This document shows positions 48,801 to 55,683 of a stretch of 64,000 nt of DNA, one piece after another. The stretch lies in the NCBI RefSeq assembly GCF_947488945.1, contig NZ_CANLBS010000010.1:1-64000 (forward strand). Direction: 5' to 3'. Under the pieces are notes generated by a model. It ran no database searches. It had not been told where the DNA came from and saw only the letters and a program-made list of their open reading frames with translations. Position 1 is the stretch's first letter; each line of letters begins with the position of its first letter. Both the position numbers and the translations under genes were made by a program. Source of the stretch: an uncultured Streptomyces sp. (lineage in GTDB: Bacteria > Actinomycetota > Actinomycetes > Streptomycetales > Streptomycetaceae).

Positions 48801-50454
48801 GGTCGAGCGACCGTTCGTAGCAGACCCCCACCACGTCCCCGGGGCCGATGCCCCGACGCGTCAACGCCTGCGCCAGCGCCGAGCTCCGGTCGGCGAGTTC
48901 GCGATAGGTGAGCGTCCCCTCCCCGCAGGTGACCGCCGGGGCGTCCGGGTTCGCCTCCGCCTGCTCAGCGAAGAGATGCCAGCACGTCCGATCCGCGGGA
49001 AAGTCGGCCTCGGTGCGGTTCCACGCCTCGGTGACGAGGTGCCGTTCCTCGTCACCGAGCAGGTTCAGACTGCCTGTCGGCGCCTGCCCGTCCGAGTCGA
49101 GGATGCTGTCCACCAGGGTGGCGAAGTGTTCCGCCATGCCCGCGACGGCCCGGGCCGAGAAGGCGTCGGGATGGTACTTCCAGTTCACCAGGAACCCGTC
49201 ACCGGGAGCCACGTCCACCGTGAGGTCGTACTCACCCAGCTGGTACAGCCCGTCGACGAGCTCGAAGTCCGTCTCGCCGGTGGCGCGGGCCCGCTCGCCC
49301 AGGTAGCCGGAGAGAGCGGAATCCTGGTAGTTGTACACGATCTGATAGAGAGGTGACCGCGGATTGACGCCCCGGGCACCGAGATCGTCCACGATGCGGT
49401 GGAACGGGTAGCTCCCGTGCTCGAGTACGTCGAGCACCGTGGACCGTACGCGCCGGGCGAAGGACGTGAACTCCTCGGAGGCGTCCGGTCTGCTCCGGAC
49501 GGGCAGTGTGTTGACGAAGTAGCCGACGACCGGGTCGAAGTGTTCCGTCGGGCGCCCGGCCACCGGCATCCCGATGACGAGGTCCTCGTTGTCGGTGTAC
49601 CGGTGCAGCAGAGTCAGGAAGGCCGTCAGGAAGAAGATTCCCGGGCTGATTCCCTGTGCGGCGGTGAAGGCCGCGATGGCGGCGGCCCGCTCCTTCGACA
49701 GCCGGCTGGTGTGTACCTCGCCCACGTGCGGCGCGTCCGGCGGCAGAGCCACCTGCGAGGGCAACCCTGTGAGGACGTCCGCACCGGCGAGCTCCCGCAC
49801 CCAGAAGTCGCGGTCCTGGTGAGCGCGCTCGCCGGTGAGTCCGTCCCGCTCCCATGCGACGAACTCACCGAACGAGGCGGAGCCCACCTCGATCGGCACG
49901 TCCCGCCCTTCGACCCGCGCCCGGTACGAACGGAGCAGCGTGTCGATGACGAGACGCCCCGACACCCCGTCGATCACGAGGTGATGGACGACCAGCAGAA
50001 CGTACGCCTCGGAGGCGGAGCGACGCAGGACAGCCAGCCTGATCAGGGAATCACCGGCCAGGTCGAACGGTAACCTCGCCCTTTCCCTCAACAGGCTCAG
50101 CACCCGGCCGGACGGCACGTCGGAGATGTCCACGTGCTCGACGAGGAAACCGTCCGTATCTCCGTGGGACAGAACGGGCCCGTCATCCGTCTCGCGCACC
50201 CGGGCCGAGAGAAGGGGATGCCGGGAAAGCGTGTCGCGGAATGCGGACTGCAGCGCCGCGGTATCCACCTCCGCGAACGACAAGCACACGGGAACGTTGT
50301 ACGCGTACGTCTCCGGTTCCATCGTGGCGAGCGCCCACAGGCCGCGCTGCCCCTCGGAGAGGGGAATGTCCACGCGTCTGCCGAGCTCGGTCAGTATCCC
50401 CGTCGTCGATATCTCGCCGTCGGCATACATGCGGGCGAGCGTGTGGAGGTTCAT
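39805..50454 (-). CDS. NRPS-PKS: C-A(Gly)-PCP-KS-cMT-ACP-KS-DH-KR
   Basis: 3549 aa; ATG preceded by AGGAAGGA. Domains in order: condensation (HHLVIDG, about residue 159), adenylation (YTSGSTGKPKG, 651), peptidyl carrier (GGDSFAAI, 1031), KS (TNCSSAL, 1285), C-methyltransferase (LEIGAGTGST, 1912), carrier (YGLDSLTG, 2135), KS (DTACSSSL, 2381), DH (HQVRGTGIVP at 2809 and LVDSAMQ at 2970) and KR (IIGGAGALG, 3275; Tyr in NYAAAC, 3415; no LDD). No AT. The adenylation pocket reads D-I-L-Q-L-G-L-I-W-K, the classical glycine code. The N-terminal C domain implies an acyl donor from another protein. The last module lacks its cMT and ACP, which are encoded by the next gene. Confidence 0.92.
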   Translation of the reverse strand: MNLHTLARMYADGEISTTGILTELGRRVDIPLSEGQRGLWALATMEPETYAYNVPVCLSFAEVDTAALQSAFRDTLSRHPLLSARVRETDDGPVLSHGDTDGFLVEHVDISDVPSGRVLSLLRERARLPFDLAGDSLIRLAVLRRSASEAYVLLVVHHLVIDGVSGRLVIDTLLRSYRARVEGRDVPIEVGSASFGEFVAWERDGLTGERAHQDRDFWVRELAGADVLTGLPSQVALPPDAPHVGEVHTSRLSKERAAAIAAFTAAQGISPGIFFLTAFLTLLHRYTDNEDLVIGMPVAGRPTEHFDPVVGYFVNTLPVRSRPDASEEFTSFARRVRSTVLDVLEHGSYPFHRIVDDLGARGVNPRSPLYQIVYNYQDSALSGYLGERARATGETDFELVDGLYQLGEYDLTVDVAPGDGFLVNWKYHPDAFSARAVAGMAEHFATLVDSILDSDGQAPTGSLNLLGDEERHLVTEAWNRTEADFPADRTCWHLFAEQAEANPDAPAVTCGEGTLTYRELADRSSALAQALTRRGIGPGDVVGVCYERSLDLVVALLAVMKLGAVYLPLDGRLPADRLSSMVEDSGAQLVLCHEAVMDGLAALATPEARLYPTDRPDDQAGGAGPATGETSADTPDSRASAPSAAYIIYTSGSTGKPKGVVVPHTALTNFLLAMAHTLGVTSSDRLLAITTHSFDIAALELYLPLITGGQVYVCESATAADATLLADKVAEWRPTLLQATPATWAMLVRVGWQNTEGVTMLCGGEALPDGLKDQLVARGEAWNLYGPTETTIWSAAKRLRREEPVTIGSPLANTQLYVLDQNVSPLPIGVTGELHIAGDGVALGYHRKPELTAERFLDNPFGPGRLYRTGDRARRLPNGEIVVLGRTDNQVKLRGHRIEPGEIEAVLEARPDIGRSVVLLEHAGLSDRLTAYYTRNGDAPVDSALLRAELAKTLPAYMLPAAFVALDAFPLTPHGKVDRAKLAGAARTAPLAATEGPVAAPDIERTVRGIFEEVLGARDIDRAAGFFDIGGDSFAAIEAVARINREFGCSLRPTSVFAHPSVAAMARHLTGLLPAGHTPAAQPVGPEQHPDPHQTSPASDDASLDASFDDSIAVIGISCRFPGAIDHRAFWSALVEGRSGGTSWSAEELRALGVPEELITRPGYVPQRSVVDGRAEFDAAFFDISPRDAEFMDPQARLLLQHAWQALEDAGYRPEDVPDTSVTTSTSTNFYQALLPALMANASGPRVLADSETYAAWLFAQGGTVPTMISTKLGLHGPSMAVSTNCSSALSAVHVACQGLLAGDAQQAIVGAASLFSAGELGYVHQPGLNFSSDGRSRAFADGADGMSGGEGVGVVVLKRASEAIAAGDHIYCLIRGIAVNNDGGDKAGFYAPGVRGQAEVIRKALDKAGTDPSTISYVEAHGTGTRLGDPIEVAALTEAYRHYTERSQYCGIGSVKSNIGHLDAAAGIAGLIKVALALQHGEVPRTLHCDAPSSEIDWEESPFFVADRNLPLDGDGPARAGLSSFGIGGTNVHAVLEQAPTGARAAGRPGPHAVILSARDGERLGALVRQLLEFLPGYRDAHGDLASLAHTLQVGRRPMAERVVFLANDVDGLIATLQAYVERGARGTVFEGTARRPEDELLGLFARPGELRDLAARWVERGEWDKVAPLWVNGVDIEWHAHRGSNPPVRVSLPTYPFAGKRYWPAAGAASAARTADPLDATSLLVAAAGPGSVETYLSGRTSAADEMDSLSRPLVLAQLVAAGLFDAPVRRDLIGQGITPSFAQWLDHTVTVLLSHGELVREGGFVAPRRNAPGLEQAWRAWRAWKDAHADDRELAAKTGLTERMVDALPAILSGRTKATAVMFPGGSFELVEPAYRGNATADYFNDVTAGVVRAEVDARRGTVRLLEIGAGTGSTSERVFDRLKGRDLAEYCYTDVSKAFLIEAERRFAGHVPYVSFTTFDVEREPGAQGLAEGHYDIVVANNVLHATKDIVQAVRHAGALLRPGGVLVLNELARNDWWSHLTFGLLEGWWRFADGRRIRGGPALSPDTWREVLRECGFDTVELLAEPARDLGQQVLLARAGSPVPRRDPGPAASRSPEEHVRATVERTLAETLKLTADELAGDKPFADYGLDSLTGVSLVHRLNESLNTDLDPSVLFENPSIRRLTRFIVDEEGTALVTAVPELPVTVPEPPVASELPVASGPSVTSPPSAVSGPSGGGREPVAIVGMSGRFPGARDADEFWDLLVSGRDAVSKVSRWDLASLGSVCLDGGLLDGVDEFDPLFFGISGAEALYMEPQQRLFLQEAWRALEDAGHAGESLDRDRCGVYVGCAAGDYLDLTGPAHYPGQALWGNMNSLVPSRIAYYLDLHGPAIAVDTACSSSLVSLYLACQALWAGEVTTAIAGGVYVQNSPRLYLAASRAGMLSPTGRCRSFDQAADGFVPAEGVGALVLKRLSDAEADGDHIHGVIRGIGINQNGTTNGIAAPNGTAQERLIRQIYRDFAIDPAGIRLVEAHGTGTKLGDPVEFRALDRAFRGFTDAERFCSLGSTKASIGHAQAAAGVIGVIKALLAMRHEVIPGLPHHTATNPSVTLAGSPFFVHTEPKRWDAPDGGSRRAAVTSLGASGTNAHAVIEQPSVPRTPPRDRQDGARLVVLSAATEHALREQVTRLARHCGEHPDLDIGDVSHTLLLGRRHLRHRWASVVRDVAELESRCTTWLSGPEIPAPSADSASRDSALRALAQRFLDGEVPDFAGLFRDSRYRRVPLPGYPFEAERYALPDRAAADDGPRRDGEVLTDHELYLREHQVRGTGIVPGALYLQWVAAAAGENAGDAVRLHDIAFLRPLSVSGAPRAVRVVLRADGDVTRFTVSSTESAGDEPVLHCQGEVSTARPTAARALDLPALLRDFRSTAFDPQRFYAEWRDRGITYGPTFQGVVAVHRGDDAVLAQLRLPGGSSGIPDGPAPHPALVDSAMQCMRLLDGDERGGLVFGIKSAEILAPGASTMWALVRRAEDARGADRIDIDLATDDGTVCLRLRGIAGRRTEQRPDPVDGAATLVPVWDPLPRTASTTWPRSSESVGVIASPGQARDALLARLPGAHVVADPSQGSHDELGRSVRSAPRLDHLIWVAPGAVDDRSGASVVEGQSTGSLHAFRTVKALLAAGYGDRSLGLTLITERAHAAHEGEAVDPAHAGVAGLAGSVAKEYPNWRVRVADVEDYGAPSLAAVLGLAADPDGNLRVHRDGRWHEQRLMTVQPAAPTSSRLRQGGTYVIIGGAGALGTVISEYMIRRYRAQVVWLGRRPQDARIEAAVARAAGADGPPPLYLRCDATDLASLRAAKDGIVRRFGAVHGVIHAGLVFSGASVARMSEAQFEDVLRGKVDASVRCMQVFGGEALDFALFLSSINSYLKAIKQANYAAACTFLDSFALTVRRRYGAAGKVLNLGYCFNNAPTEGERGAVVGAQAPLIQPDELTATIERLCAAPVSRLTVMKFSPALSNRGIVLGDDEVVLPTAVPPDTVPTDVQEPAAAPAGELERLRARTAELTALAI

Positions 50455-51107
50455 GACGGATTCCTTCCTGCCACACCGGCCAGGCATGACGCAGTGGCAG
50501 AAGATCGCGGGCGAACGCCGGGGCCCTGCCCGAGCCCGCTCGGAGCGGGCTTGCCGCGGTGCTTCCACTTCCGCTCGCGCACCCGGCCGACGACGACCGT
50601 CCCCCGAGCATGGTCGCCGGACAGCGCGTCCGGCACCAGACCGTGTCTTTGGGCGGTTCCCGCAGCGGGACCGGCTCCGGATCGTCCGGGGGCCCGGAGG
50701 TCCAGGGGTGACGATGCGATGTCCAGCGCCTCGACCGGATCCCTCGCGGTGGTGCCCGACGACTCGGGATGGTCCGACTGTGGCGGGCTCACCAGCCCGT
50801 CGGCCAGGCCGCAGGACCCACCGTGGCCGGTACGGGTGCGACCGCGGGGCGAGGAGCGAGCGGCACGGCGACGCAGGGTGCGGCAGTGTGGGCACGAGTC
50901 GGGACGGGCGCGGAACCGGGCCGACGCACGGGTCCGCTCCTGGTGGGCGAGTTCCGCGTCGGCGAGGACGGCACGGACACGGTCCACCAGCCCGCCCCCG
51001 GCGTCGACGAGCACCGGGAGGCCGGACGAACGCGACATCTCGGCCGGGCGCTCGGGGCCTGCGCTCGGCAGCGAACAGCAGGCGCCCACGGATGTGCCGT
51101 CGGTGTC
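50455..51107. other. intergenic region upstream of the PKS operon
   Basis: Should contain the promoter for the 26-kb minus-strand operon. A minus-strand open frame here (with CPHC near its middle) has no recognisable family and I do not call it. No regulator gene for the cluster is found in this gap. Confidence 0.4.
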
Positions 51108-51725
51108 ATGACCGTCAGTATGGCCCGCAGTCCGCTGCGTGTTCGCACGTTCGTCCCACTGTGGGGCACGTCACTCGAACGTCTCGGCCGGTGGGTTCTC
51201 GTACGCGATCGGCGCACCTCCGCGATCAGCCTCCAGTTCCTCGGGGTCGAGCCCGAGAACAAGAGGCTCGGCTACACGCAGTTGCCGAACCGCCGCCTCC
51301 GCACCGGCGGCACGGCCCGCGCATGCGAACAGGCCCTAGACGCCATCACCGCCGACCCCCCCGAAGGCCCGGCCGTCGACCACCAACACCGACGCGAGGT
51401 TCTCGCCACCTGGACGCTGGAACCCGAGAACCGGCAGCACATGCTCACCCGGCTACCGGACCTCACCAGCCGCCGAAAGCCCCTCATCGACGACCGCGGC
51501 GCCTGGCCGTCAGCGCCCACATCTGGACCCGCGTCACCGAAGGCGAGCCCGACGTCGCACCCTGCCCACCGCACATGGGGACTACGTGCCGTCTGGACCC
51601 GGGAGCGACACACCGTCTTCCACTGGCTCCGCACCACCGACCACCGGTCTTACTACGGCGCCTTCCCACCACTGCTCGAAGACCACGCCGAGCGCCTGGC
51701 CAAGGCGATCGACCACGGTCAGTGA
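51108..51725 (+). pseudogene. possible decayed gene of unknown function
   Basis: The frame from ATG 51108 ends with WLRTTDHRSYYGAFPPLLEDH and AERLAKAIDHGQ, which looks protein-like. In the middle (about 51510-51575) the next frame instead reads SAHIWTRVTEGEPDVAPCP, also protein-like. Two good pieces in different frames suggest a frameshifted gene. Family unknown. It may equally be a real 205-aa protein. Confidence 0.35.
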
Positions 51726-51729
51726 CGGC

Positions 51730-52467
51730 ATGCAGAATGCGTTCATGAGCCACGACTTCAGGCCCGGTGACGTGCTGTCGCTGGATTGCCAGTTCACGGA
51801 GACCGCCGTCATCGAAATCACCCGTTCCCACGTGTCCGTGCAGTGGCCGTGGTGGGAAGTGGACCCACAGGCCGAGAACTTCAGGTGGAACGGCCAGAGG
51901 GCGCTTCCCACGCCCGCGGCCGGCGAGTGGGAGATCTTCCGGACGGAACCGGCGGAGACCGCACTGAAGCCGGGCGACACCTGCCTGGTGGGAATCCCAG
52001 CGACCGTGGTGCACGTCCATGCAGTCCACCGCTTCGATCCGCCCCTGGTCACCGGGATGCTGCCACGGCCCGCGTCCTACCTTGAGGTCCTGCAGCAGGG
52101 TGAGACCCACGATGCCTCCCTCGAGGACCAGGGCTGCACGATCGATCCGGCCGGCGGCGAACCGATACACATCGAGCTGGTCTTCCGTCCCTACGCCTTC
52201 CTCGAACCGGGTGACGAGGTTGCCGACCGGGACGGGCGCGCCTGGCGGTTCGATGCGGCCTGGAACTGGCACCCCTTCGACGGCGAACAGTCGGACACTC
52301 CCGCCTGGCCGCTGAAGTTGCTCACCCGCCAGGGTGAGCCGGCACCGAAGGAAGCCGAAGAGGTGGCCCGGGCAACAGCAGTCGATAACCACGTGGACGA
52401 ACGGGAGCGGTGGAGCGCACTCACGCACGCGCGACCAGCCGCCCAGCACAGTAGGCCCCGCCGGTGA
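51730..52467 (+). CDS. conserved hypothetical protein, 245 aa
   Basis: Soluble acidic protein rich in Trp and Pro (QWPWWEVDP, RRFDAAWNWHPF region). It has beta-rich character and no signal peptide, membrane segment or catalytic motif that I recognise. The ATG at 51730 is the first in frame after the preceding stop; a second ATG 15 bases later (MSHDFRPGD) could be the real start. It stands alone between debris, so context gives no clue. Confidence 0.65.
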   Translation: MQNAFMSHDFRPGDVLSLDCQFTETAVIEITRSHVSVQWPWWEVDPQAENFRWNGQRALPTPAAGEWEIFRTEPAETALKPGDTCLVGIPATVVHVHAVHRFDPPLVTGMLPRPASYLEVLQQGETHDASLEDQGCTIDPAGGEPIHIELVFRPYAFLEPGDEVADRDGRAWRFDAAWNWHPFDGEQSDTPAWPLKLLTRQGEPAPKEAEEVARATAVDNHVDERERWSALTHARPAAQHSRPRR

Positions 52468-52557
52468 CAAGAAGCCTGCCCATGCGACAGCTATCTTGCT
52501 TCGGCTCAACGGAGTTGACGTGCTCACACTGCTCGTTCCCCCGTTCAGGGAGCGTTT

Positions 52558-52727
52558 TCAGTGGTGCCTCTCCAGGGTGAGGACGGCTTCGGTGATGACG
52601 CTCATGCGGTGGGAGACGATGCGGGATCTACGCAAGAGCCGCCAGGACCTCAGCCGCGCCATGCGTCGTTCGACGGGTGCCCGGGCCGTGCGTCTGCTGT
52701 GCGGCGCGACGAGCAAGTGACCGGCGA
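52558..52727 (-). mobile_element. IS5-like transposase C-terminal remnant
   Basis: The minus strand reads APVERRMARLRSWRLLRR and then RMSVITEAVLTLERHH and a stop. This matches the common C-terminus of IS5-family DDE transposases in Streptomyces (ARLKSWRIFRKAR...AVLTLERQR). The catalytic domain and terminal repeats are not found, so only a fossil is left. Confidence 0.65.
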
Positions 52728-52792
52728 TTCGGCGGCGGATGTCGTCTGACGTCGTGCCGGTCGCGGGACCGGCTCGTCAGGGGCGGTGGGCG

Positions 52793-53659
52793 TCAGCCCG
52801 CGATCAAGATCCCTCCCGCCACGGCCGCAGCGACCCCCACGAGAAGGGCCCCGACCGCGAACGCGATCTCGCCGACGTGGGAGCGGTGTTCGGCGGCGAG
52901 GTCTGTGGTGAAGACGACCGGGTTGTCGGGGTGGTAGTGGATCGTGAGGTCCCGGCCGCGCGAACGGGCGGGATCGCTCAGCCCTACGGTGCGGTAGGCG
53001 ATGACGGCGGTGCCGTCGTGGGTGGTGAAGGCGACGACCGGGGTGTGGCTGGTGGCGGTTTCGCCGTCCTCGTCGACGGTGACGTCCTTCAGTACGGCGA
53101 TGACGCGGCCCGGGACCGGGGCGCCGGAGGCGAGGCCCTCGATCCGTAGACGTGAATCGCGTACGGCCCCGGGCAGGTAGGTCGCGCCCAGCAGTGTCCA
53201 GGGCACGCCGAAGCCGATGAGGGCCCACGGCCAGCCCCAGTCGATCGAGGCGACGACGACCCATCCGACGTAGATGAGGAAGACCGCGAAGTTGGGCCGG
53301 CCGAGGCCGCTCCGGCCGGCGTCCGGGTCGGTGGTGAAGCGGTAGGCGTGCGGGCGGCCGGGAGGGTAGCGGATGCCGATCTCCCGGCCCGTCCAGGCCG
53401 TGCTGATTCGGTCGCCGCACTCGCCGTCGTTGGTGACGGTGAACTCCTGCCCGGTGGCGGGATCGCGGAAGGTGACGACTACGGCGATCCCGTCGCGTCC
53501 CGAGCTCCCGTGCCGGGGCTCCGTGACCCGTTCGATCCGGCCCATGACGCGGACCGCCCGCTGGCCGCGGGTCACCCCGGCCAGCGACCGTCCGTATCCG
53601 ACGAGCGCGACGGCGCCGAGGACGATGCACCACAACGCCAGATATCCATGCCGGCCCAT
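52793..53659 (-). CDS. DUF3592-type membrane protein
   Basis: 288 aa. An N-terminal membrane helix (LALWCIVLGAVALVGYG), a central pair (FAVFLIYVGWVVVASI and nearby) and a C-terminal helix (IAFAVGALLVGVAAAVAGGILI) surround two beta-rich segments (VVVTFRDPATGQEFTV and PVVAFTTHDGTAVIAY) ending in IRYPPGRP and IHYHPDNP. That repeated strand plus Y.P.NP pattern is the DUF3592 signature, here duplicated. Function unknown. It lies 76 bases after a second membrane protein with a similar motif and may be cotranscribed with it. Confidence 0.8.
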   Translation of the reverse strand: MGRHGYLALWCIVLGAVALVGYGRSLAGVTRGQRAVRVMGRIERVTEPRHGSSGRDGIAVVVTFRDPATGQEFTVTNDGECGDRISTAWTGREIGIRYPPGRPHAYRFTTDPDAGRSGLGRPNFAVFLIYVGWVVVASIDWGWPWALIGFGVPWTLLGATYLPGAVRDSRLRIEGLASGAPVPGRVIAVLKDVTVDEDGETATSHTPVVAFTTHDGTAVIAYRTVGLSDPARSRGRDLTIHYHPDNPVVFTTDLAAEHRSHVGEIAFAVGALLVGVAAAVAGGILIAG

Positions 53660-53735
53660 CCATGCTCCTCCTGGTCCTCATAGCCTGCCCCGCCCGGCTC
53701 ACCCGTTCCCCTCGGGCGCCCGTCCCGTCCGTCTG

Positions 53736-54845
53736 TCAGCGCGCCGGGACGCGCCGCACGATCTCGCCGTGGCCGTTCGCCTCCAACGAGGCGGCGCCGT
53801 CGGCGCCCGCCACCCCGACTCTGAGGGTGAGGGCGCCGGACAGGCTCTCGGCGGTGAGCTGCCAGGTCTGCGGGGAGTGGACGCCGAGAGTGGCTCTGGC
53901 CTCCCGGACGAGGGCGGGGATGCGCGGGTAGGGCAGCGCGTCCAGGTCGAAGCCGGGTGCCTGCGAGCCCGCAGGAGTGAAGACGACGGTGAGCAGGCGG
54001 TCCTGCACGACGACGGTGAGGGCCTGGCGCTCTCCGTCGTCGCCCTCGGCGAGCGAATCGACCGCCGAACGCAGCCGGCCCTCGTCGAACAGCGACTGCC
54101 CGGGGCCGAGGGCGACGGTGCCGGACGCGGCCGAGACGATCGTGGTGGACGGGGCGCCGGGGTCGGCGGGCCCACCGGCCGAGGGGGGCCGGTCGGTAAG
54201 GTCTTCCGGGCCGAAGAGGTCGGCCCGGAAGAAGAAGACCACGCCGGCCGCGCCGAGCAGCAGGGCGAGGAGGGTGAGGTAGCCGCCGACGGTGCTGTCC
54301 GGGGGCCGCTCGTCGGTCAGGGCCGGGCCGGGTGCTGAATCGATGCGGGCCGCGCTCGCGCGGTCCTCCCATTCCGGTGTCGGGCGCTTCACCAGCTTCA
54401 CCGCCCACGGCTGGTGCGGTGGGTACCGGACGACGACGATGCCGCCTGGTTCGTAGTCGGGCAGGTCGACGAGATTGACGGACTGGGTGGACTCGACGCG
54501 GTACGCCGGTCCGCCGTCCGGTGCGACGGTGAGGTCGAAGCGGACGGGCACGTCGCTGGTCTCCCCGCCGGTGGCACGCAGACTCTCGATCTTGGCAAGC
54601 GTGGTACGGGGGACGATGGCCGCCTCGCGTGCGCGCTCGGGCGCCCCAGCGGCGAGGACCAGCAGTCCGTAGGCGATGGGGACGGCCAAGCCGCCGACCA
54701 GCAGGGGAACGCGTTCGAGGACAGTGCCGACGACGAGTGCGGCGAGCGAGCTCCCGATCACCGCGCCCGTGAGGATCCCGCGGGCGAGGTCGAGGAGGGT
54801 GCGGCGCGTCGGCAGTGCGCTCGCAGGGGCCGGCGTGATCCTCAT
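53736..54845 (-). CDS. membrane protein related to DUF3592 neighbour
   Basis: 369 aa. Two helices at the start (ILTGAVIGSSLAALVVG, LLVGGLAVPIAYGLLVLAAG), one more near residue 200 (TLLALLLGAAGVVFFF), and long soluble parts. The segment FDLTVAPDGGPAYRVE...IVVVRYPPHQPW resembles the strand pattern of the DUF3592 protein downstream, suggesting related functions. The ATG at 54845 begins shortly before the first helix; an in-frame extension to 54908 is less likely. Role unknown. Confidence 0.7.
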   Translation of the reverse strand: MRITPAPASALPTRRTLLDLARGILTGAVIGSSLAALVVGTVLERVPLLVGGLAVPIAYGLLVLAAGAPERAREAAIVPRTTLAKIESLRATGGETSDVPVRFDLTVAPDGGPAYRVESTQSVNLVDLPDYEPGGIVVVRYPPHQPWAVKLVKRPTPEWEDRASAARIDSAPGPALTDERPPDSTVGGYLTLLALLLGAAGVVFFFRADLFGPEDLTDRPPSAGGPADPGAPSTTIVSAASGTVALGPGQSLFDEGRLRSAVDSLAEGDDGERQALTVVVQDRLLTVVFTPAGSQAPGFDLDALPYPRIPALVREARATLGVHSPQTWQLTAESLSGALTLRVGVAGADGAASLEANGHGEIVRRVPAR

Positions 54846-54999
54846 ACCGGGATTGTGGCGGCCCGGGCCGCGGCCCGGTAGGCGTCCGGCCGCCTTTCTT
54901 CCCCCCAACGGCGTTTCCAGGACCGCATGTTGTCACCTCCCAGGCATCGCGGGCAGGTGGCCGATCACGATGACCGTTCCGGGCACCGGGAAACCGCGA

Positions 55000-55110
55000 C
55001 TACGCGGCCACGCCGATGAGCGCGTCCCCGAGTCGGCCCCGGGTCGGCCGCAGCCGCTCGACACCCCGGTCGACGAGTTGAGCGAAACGCTCCTCGCCGT
55101 CGGTGGCCAC
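55000..55110 (-). CDS. possible small ORF downstream of tpg
   Basis: GTG start directly after CGGAG; 36 codons reading ATDGEERFAQLVDRGVERLRP and ending GDALIGVAA. The composition is protein-like and amphipathic. It could be a genuine small protein or the end of a lost gene. Confidence 0.25.
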   Translation of the reverse strand: MATDGEERFAQLVDRGVERLRPTRGRLGDALIGVAA

Positions 55111-55121
55111 TCCGAAAACGC

Positions 55122-55679
55122 TCAGTAGTCGAGATCGAGATAATCAATGTCGTTGATCTCTACGTCCGAAAGCCCCATGGCGCGGCCGCCGCCGTCCTGG
55201 AAATAGACTTCTTTCAGTCCGTCGGCGATGATTCCGCGCATCTGCTGGTCGTTGGCTCCGGTGTCGCGGGCGTCGAAGAGACGCTGCGCGTACGCGGGGG
55301 GCAGGTGCACGGTGAGACGCCGGAAACGGCCGTCGTCGGTCGTGCCGACCGCTGCGGAGTATCCGAACCGGGCTCGCGTCTCCACGGTGATGCCGGTGGT
55401 GGCGGCGGCCTGCTTCTGCCGGCGCTTGCGGACCTGGGGCTGCCACCGCTGCCGTACGGCGTTGTCGATCTTCGCGGCGACGTCGGCGCGGGCGTGCTTG
55501 CGGGCACCGCGCCGGTAGCGGTTCACGGAGTCGGCGGTGACCCCGAGTTCCGCCGCCACGGCCTTCGCGCTGCCGAACTGCTTGAGCAGGTAGCCGATCT
55601 GAGCCTTCAACGTTTTGGGCGGCTGCCGGGTGAACGCTTCGCGGCCGGCCCGCTCGATGGCGTCCTCGATCTCCCCCAC
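55122..55679 (-). CDS. tpg: telomere terminal protein Tpg
   Basis: 185 aa, the normal length of Streptomyces terminal proteins. MGEIEDAIERAGREAF, KTLKAQIGYLLKQFG and AVAAELGVTADSVNRYRRG (a helix-turn-helix) are hallmarks of Tpg. Tpg becomes covalently bound to the 5' ends of linear chromosomes and plasmids and primes patching of the last bases. The C-terminus is acidic (DVEINDIDYLDLDY). The gene follows tap by 4 bases, the standard tap-tpg operon. Confidence 0.93.
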   Translation of the reverse strand: MGEIEDAIERAGREAFTRQPPKTLKAQIGYLLKQFGSAKAVAAELGVTADSVNRYRRGARKHARADVAAKIDNAVRQRWQPQVRKRRQKQAAATTGITVETRARFGYSAAVGTTDDGRFRRLTVHLPPAYAQRLFDARDTGANDQQMRGIIADGLKEVYFQDGGGRAMGLSDVEINDIDYLDLDY

Positions 55680-55683
55680 GGCT

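Noticed and set aside
39805..50454. Oxazole/formyl-glycine pathway (inthomycin or conglobatin type) because of the Gly code
   Set aside because: There is no formyltransferase domain and no cyclodehydratase; the line starts with a condensation domain.
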